Positions 60,600 to 64,000 of a stretch of 64,000 nucleotides of DNA are shown here, in pieces. The stretch's first letter is position 1. Each line of letters starts with the position of its first letter. The stretch lies in assembly GCA_037957365.1 (NCBI GenBank), contig JARHVA010001173.1, positions 3,341,001 to 3,405,000 of the forward strand, in the 5' to 3' direction. Made by a program: the position numbers and the translations under genes. This stretch comes from Torreya grandis (taxonomy: Eukaryota; Streptophyta; Pinopsida; Cupressales; Taxaceae). The notes under the pieces are model-generated. The model made no database searches. It saw only the letters and a program-made list of their open reading frames with translations, and was not told where the DNA came from.

Positions 60600-61911
60600 A
60601 TTTATTTTAGAGTTTGTTCCATGGTGATATTGTCTTGATCTCTACCCTTGGGCATATCTTTTCCTCTTTTTGTCTTCTTACTTAAACCTTCACCCTTAGA
60701 ATTGTTTTTGAGAAGCTGCACAAGTACTCCCATACTAGAAAGATAATTTATAACCATAGCCTTATTATGATTAACAAGTGATTTGCAATTCTATTTGAGA
60801 GACATTTTCTCCTCTTCTAATCTATTGACCCTCTCTTCTAAAATACTCACTTGGATAACTACCTCTTGGAAATTATTAGTGGTTGCTTCTATGGTGCCCC
60901 CTCTTTTTTTATGGTCTCTTTCATCAAGCATTGGTCATTTTGGATCCATCTAAGGAATGCTATATGAAGATAAATTTCCTCCCAAATTTGAGGCTATTAT
61001 GCTTCTTAATAATAGCTTTCTCACCCTCAATGTCCCCAACTTTTATTTTATTATTGGAATGTTCCTTATCTTTGTTAAAATTGAGGGATTCTTAAGTATT
61101 CAAAAGATTAAGAACCTCTATTACCTCTTTAAGACCATCTTTATCAATCCTTGTATTGACATCCTTAGCAATGGAATCTTTACTCATGGATTTATCAGGC
61201 CCTTCCCCATATTTATTTAGAAAGGCTTGTTTCTTCATGATATTTAAAGTTTCTTGGGGGGTTCCTTGATGTTTGAATGCTCTAATTATTCCAACATGGA
61301 AACTATGACAAACTCATCTTTTCTAATTTTCCATAGAAGCAAAATCACATCTTGGTGTTATGGAGACCTCCCTTTCTAGTTTTTATTCTCCAAAATTGAA
61401 ATTTATAATGAGCAGAAAATGTAACAGAGAATACTAACTAGGTACTAATTTCTGAATAGATTAAGAAAAAAAATGGAAGACTTGAATAGAGTTACACCTA
61501 TTGTCTAAGGTAATGAATTTCATAAACTATTTGGTCATAGAATTTAAGTGATAAAGGATGAAGTTTTCAAGATAGTCATGCTAGAAAATAATTAACTCCT
61601 CTCCCTTAGAATTTTTTTTTCTTTATTTCTCCCTTATTATATTTTTTGGTTTTGGATAACTTTCTTCATTATGTATTAATACCAATAATAGAGCCTATGA
61701 TCTCCTCAGTAACCTTGAACTAGATTTCCTAAATCTTGATAGATCTATCATTCCATCCCTCAAAAAACTTCCTAGAGACATGGAGATCATATCCCTAATT
61801 TTTTGGACTGATGTTATTGAAGCCTCCAATCTTTTGGATCTCCCATAGCTCCAGGTATTTGGCCAATGTCTCCACTAAGGATGGTTCAACCCAACAAAGA
61901 TATTCTCCCAT
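60600..61911 (-). pseudogene. Decayed minus-strand gene of unknown family, coiled-coil C-terminus
   Basis: The minus-strand ATG at 61909-61911 begins MGEYLCWVEPSLVETLAKYL, then WEIQKIGGFNNISPKN, YDLHVSRKFFEGWNDRSIKI, and FKVTEEIIGSIIGINT with RKLSKTKKYNKGEIKKK. After stops and frame changes (61500-61250) there is MKKQAFLNKYGEGPDKSMSK, DVNTRIDKDGLKEVIEVLNL and, at the C-terminus, a coiled-coil-like VSILEERVNRLEEEKMSLK, then GLSKKTKRGKDMPKGRD. The first part resembles hypothetical transposon-associated proteins of large plant genomes, from memory and unverified. Several stops are at Trp codons. Confidence 0.55.
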
Positions 61912-61991
61912 TTTGTTTGCTCTCTAATTCTCTTTGAGTTGTAACTGATAAAAGATGACATGGAAATTTAAGGCCATCTTAATCCAAGTAA

Positions 61992-61993
<2 letters not shown>

Positions 61994-62031
<38 letters not shown>
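61994..62031 (+). repeat. (AT)19 microsatellite
   Basis: Uninterrupted AT dinucleotide run. Confidence 0.97.
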
Positions 62032-62034
<3 letters not shown>

Positions 62035-62379
62035 AAGAGGTATGATAAATCAACCACCTAAGGTGATATATTATGATGTAAACATCACACCACATGTTCA
62101 CATGAGTTTATCTATGGGAAATAATGTAATTATAATTCCACACTCTTCTAATAATGATAATAAAGGACTATCAAATTTACTTGGGGAAGTTATTCCAAAA
62201 ATAATTTTTAGAATCCAAGTTTATAGTATCTTTCCCACTAACCCTCTTGTTAAGAAACTTGGCTAAGAAACTAATGCATAAGTAAATAATAAAACACACT
62301 TTTCTTAGTCTTTAATAGGGGAGATAACACCATAAAAATCCATCATATTAAGGGATCCATTTATGAGAATGAAATAATT
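62032..62379 (+). other. Unassigned stretch with a small + strand open frame
   Basis: An open frame running to 62266 includes INQPPKVIYYDVNITPHVHM and SSNNDNKGLSNLLGEVIPK. The second part faintly resembles the Gly-rich segment after protease in Tat-clade elements. Too short to call. Confidence 0.3.
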
Positions 62380-64000
62380 AACTTATTGATTAATTATTTT
62401 GATGATGACATCTCTCATCTCCTCTTTAGATCTCCATTTCTTGAAGTTGTTAGAATATACTCCCACATTGGCAAACCAATCTACTAGTTGATTGCGTTCT
62501 CTATATATGTGATATATTCTAATCTCATCTAAAGAGTTGATGATATCCAAGGCCTCATCCATAATGTTACTAATACTCTAGTTTTATAAATTATTCCTTA
62601 AAATATAATGAATGATGCTGAGAGAGTCTCCTTCTAGCTCCAATCAATTCACCCCTAACTCTTTTTCTAGCTAAAGACCCCAAATTATAGCTCTAGATTC
62701 CACCCAATGGATAGTTTATATCCCCATTTTCCATGCATAGGTTTTAATTAATTCACTCTTATAATTTATTATAACACCTCCTCCATTAACTCTCCTTGGA
62801 TTTTCTTTAGAAGCCCCATCAAAATTAAATTTGACCCAACCCAACCCAACAAAGGTGCCTACCATACAATAGTCCTCCTTTGTTTAATTCTAGGATCAAT
62901 CACTGGAGTGCCTATAAAATATAAATTCTAGTTCTTATAAATAATATATTCTTGTCCTTCACATGATAATTTACTAAAGTTATTATAGGCCTTGAAGTTT
63001 TCAATGAGTAAATTTGTGATCTTAATAGCAAATATCAAGTTGGAGCTTTTGTAATCTCTAAATATTTTATCATTACATTCATTCCAAATACCACACAAGG
63101 TATGGGAGAGAGGCCAAACCCATAGCTTCTCAGGGATTCACTTTTGAATAGAGCCTTTTAGTAATGCCAAATCTTAATAGGAGAGGAAGGGTGGACCCAA
63201 ACCATCTAGAAGGTAGTGAGGATAAAACCCCAAACCATGAAAGTAAAAGAGTAGTCCAAAATTAAATAGAAGACATATTACTCCTCCTTTTTAAATAGAG
63301 GAGGACAACCATAAGTCCTCATTTTTTTATATTTTCCATAGTGAGTATTTTATTATGAATAATGAGCCAAAGAAAAATATTCACTTTGGGAATGAGTTCT
63401 TTGTACCAAATCTTACCCCAAAGAAATCCATCATCAATTCTATCAACTAATAAATCATAATTAATTTTGACACTATAATTACCATCTAATGATTTGGTTC
63501 AAATAAACTCATCATCCTTGTGAAGGTTTGGGAGATGATATCCCTTGAGAAGGAAATTTTGATCCATGACAATGGCATTTTCTTCAGGGTTTAAATTATC
63601 AACTTGGATTTGGACCCAATATTTACCGCTATCAAAAAATTAAATGTAATTAGTTACTTTGGTCCTAAAAAGATTCTAAATTATAATACTACTTTGATGC
63701 CATGGTAATAAATATACTAGAGGGTGTTTTCAAAAATCCAAGGATCTTGCCATAATCTAGTCTTTTCCCCATTTCCTATCTTCCATTTTCTTCCTCTGAT
63801 GATGAGGTCTTTATTGCTAGTTAGATGATTCCAAAAGGTAGATCCTCTAACAAACTAATTTTTCAATTAGAAGAATGAACCTCTCTCTAGATTTAAGATA
63901 TTTATCTTTTAAAATCAAGGTCCACTAATTTGACTCATTGATGAATCTCCACCCAAGCTTTGAGATTAAAACTTGGCTCATATTATTTAGCCTTCTCAAT
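62380..64000 (-). pseudogene. C-terminal half of a plant LINE ORF2 (non-LTR retrotransposon), runs off right edge
   Basis: Read on the minus strand from 64000 down: LISKLGWRFI, LILKDKYLKSRERFIL, GRKWKIGNGEKTRLWQDPW (region before the zinc-binding RT domain), then WGKIWYKELIPKVNIFLWLI, IHNKILTMENIKK (zf-RVT, about 63290-63430), and from about 62850 the RNase H domain: KFNFDGASKGNPRRVNGGGV, IINYKSELIKTYAWKMGI, LELEGDSLSIIHYILRNN and RIYHIYRERNQLVDWFANVG. FDGAS, the Glu-containing helix (WVESRAI) and EGDS are kept. Stops and shifts make it a pseudogene. The endonuclease and RT palm lie beyond the window. Confidence 0.85.

Noticed and set aside
1..64000. tRNA or rRNA genes
   Set aside because: No cloverleaf-consistent A/B-box pairs or conserved rRNA blocks were found by eye; a covariance-model search would be needed for certainty.

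Overview
The window looks like intergenic DNA from a very large, repeat-rich plant genome. A gymnosperm is my best guess, from the depth of nesting, the age of the insertions and the AT-rich, CG-poor composition; this is inference. I found no intact host gene, no rRNA or tRNA gene and no CRISPR array. Nearly everything that can be assigned is decayed retrotransposon, and most ORFs longer than 60 codons are pieces of old retroelement genes or chance ORFs.

The left 56 kb is a set of nested insertions. The oldest layer, G, is a non-Tat Ty3/gypsy element on the + strand: gag at 2229-3345, protease at 3499-3617 continuing at 47151, RT start at 47745-47898 continuing at 54600, then RNase H and integrase to about 56420. 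E1 (3618-47145, minus strand, LTRs about 2.3 kb) split G's protease. E2 (6405-42454, + strand, LTRs about 0.8 kb, exact CTTAC target duplication) split the single large ORF of E1. E3 (L1 at 14562, main body 16623-30965, + strand) split E2 between gag and protease. E4 (47899-54599) separately split G's RT. The left window edge carries the 3' LTR of another E4-family copy.

E2 and E3 are Tat-clade Ty3/gypsy elements. Each has gag, protease, RT with YVDD, RNase H, a second RNase H-like domain and integrase, with long non-coding regions at both ends. E2 also carries an antisense plant-mobile-domain gene (about 37940-40060, minus) between its integrase and 3' LTR. E2's 5' leader holds a young 1,503-bp tandem duplication. 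E1 is different: between its LTRs it has essentially one ORF of about 800 codons, lysine/glutamate-rich and then acidic, with no gag-pol domain I recognise. E4 has no visible pol, but has an antisense ORF and a 42-bp tandem repeat.

The right end (56.4-64 kb) is less structured: unassigned AT-rich sequence with two hairpins, a decayed minus-strand gene of unknown family (60600-61911), and the C-terminal half of a plant LINE ORF2 (minus strand, running off the right edge) with zinc-binding RT and RNase H domains. Most disabling changes are in-frame TAA/TAG/TGA at expected Gln, Trp or Arg codons, the pattern expected from methyl-cytosine deamination in long-silenced DNA.
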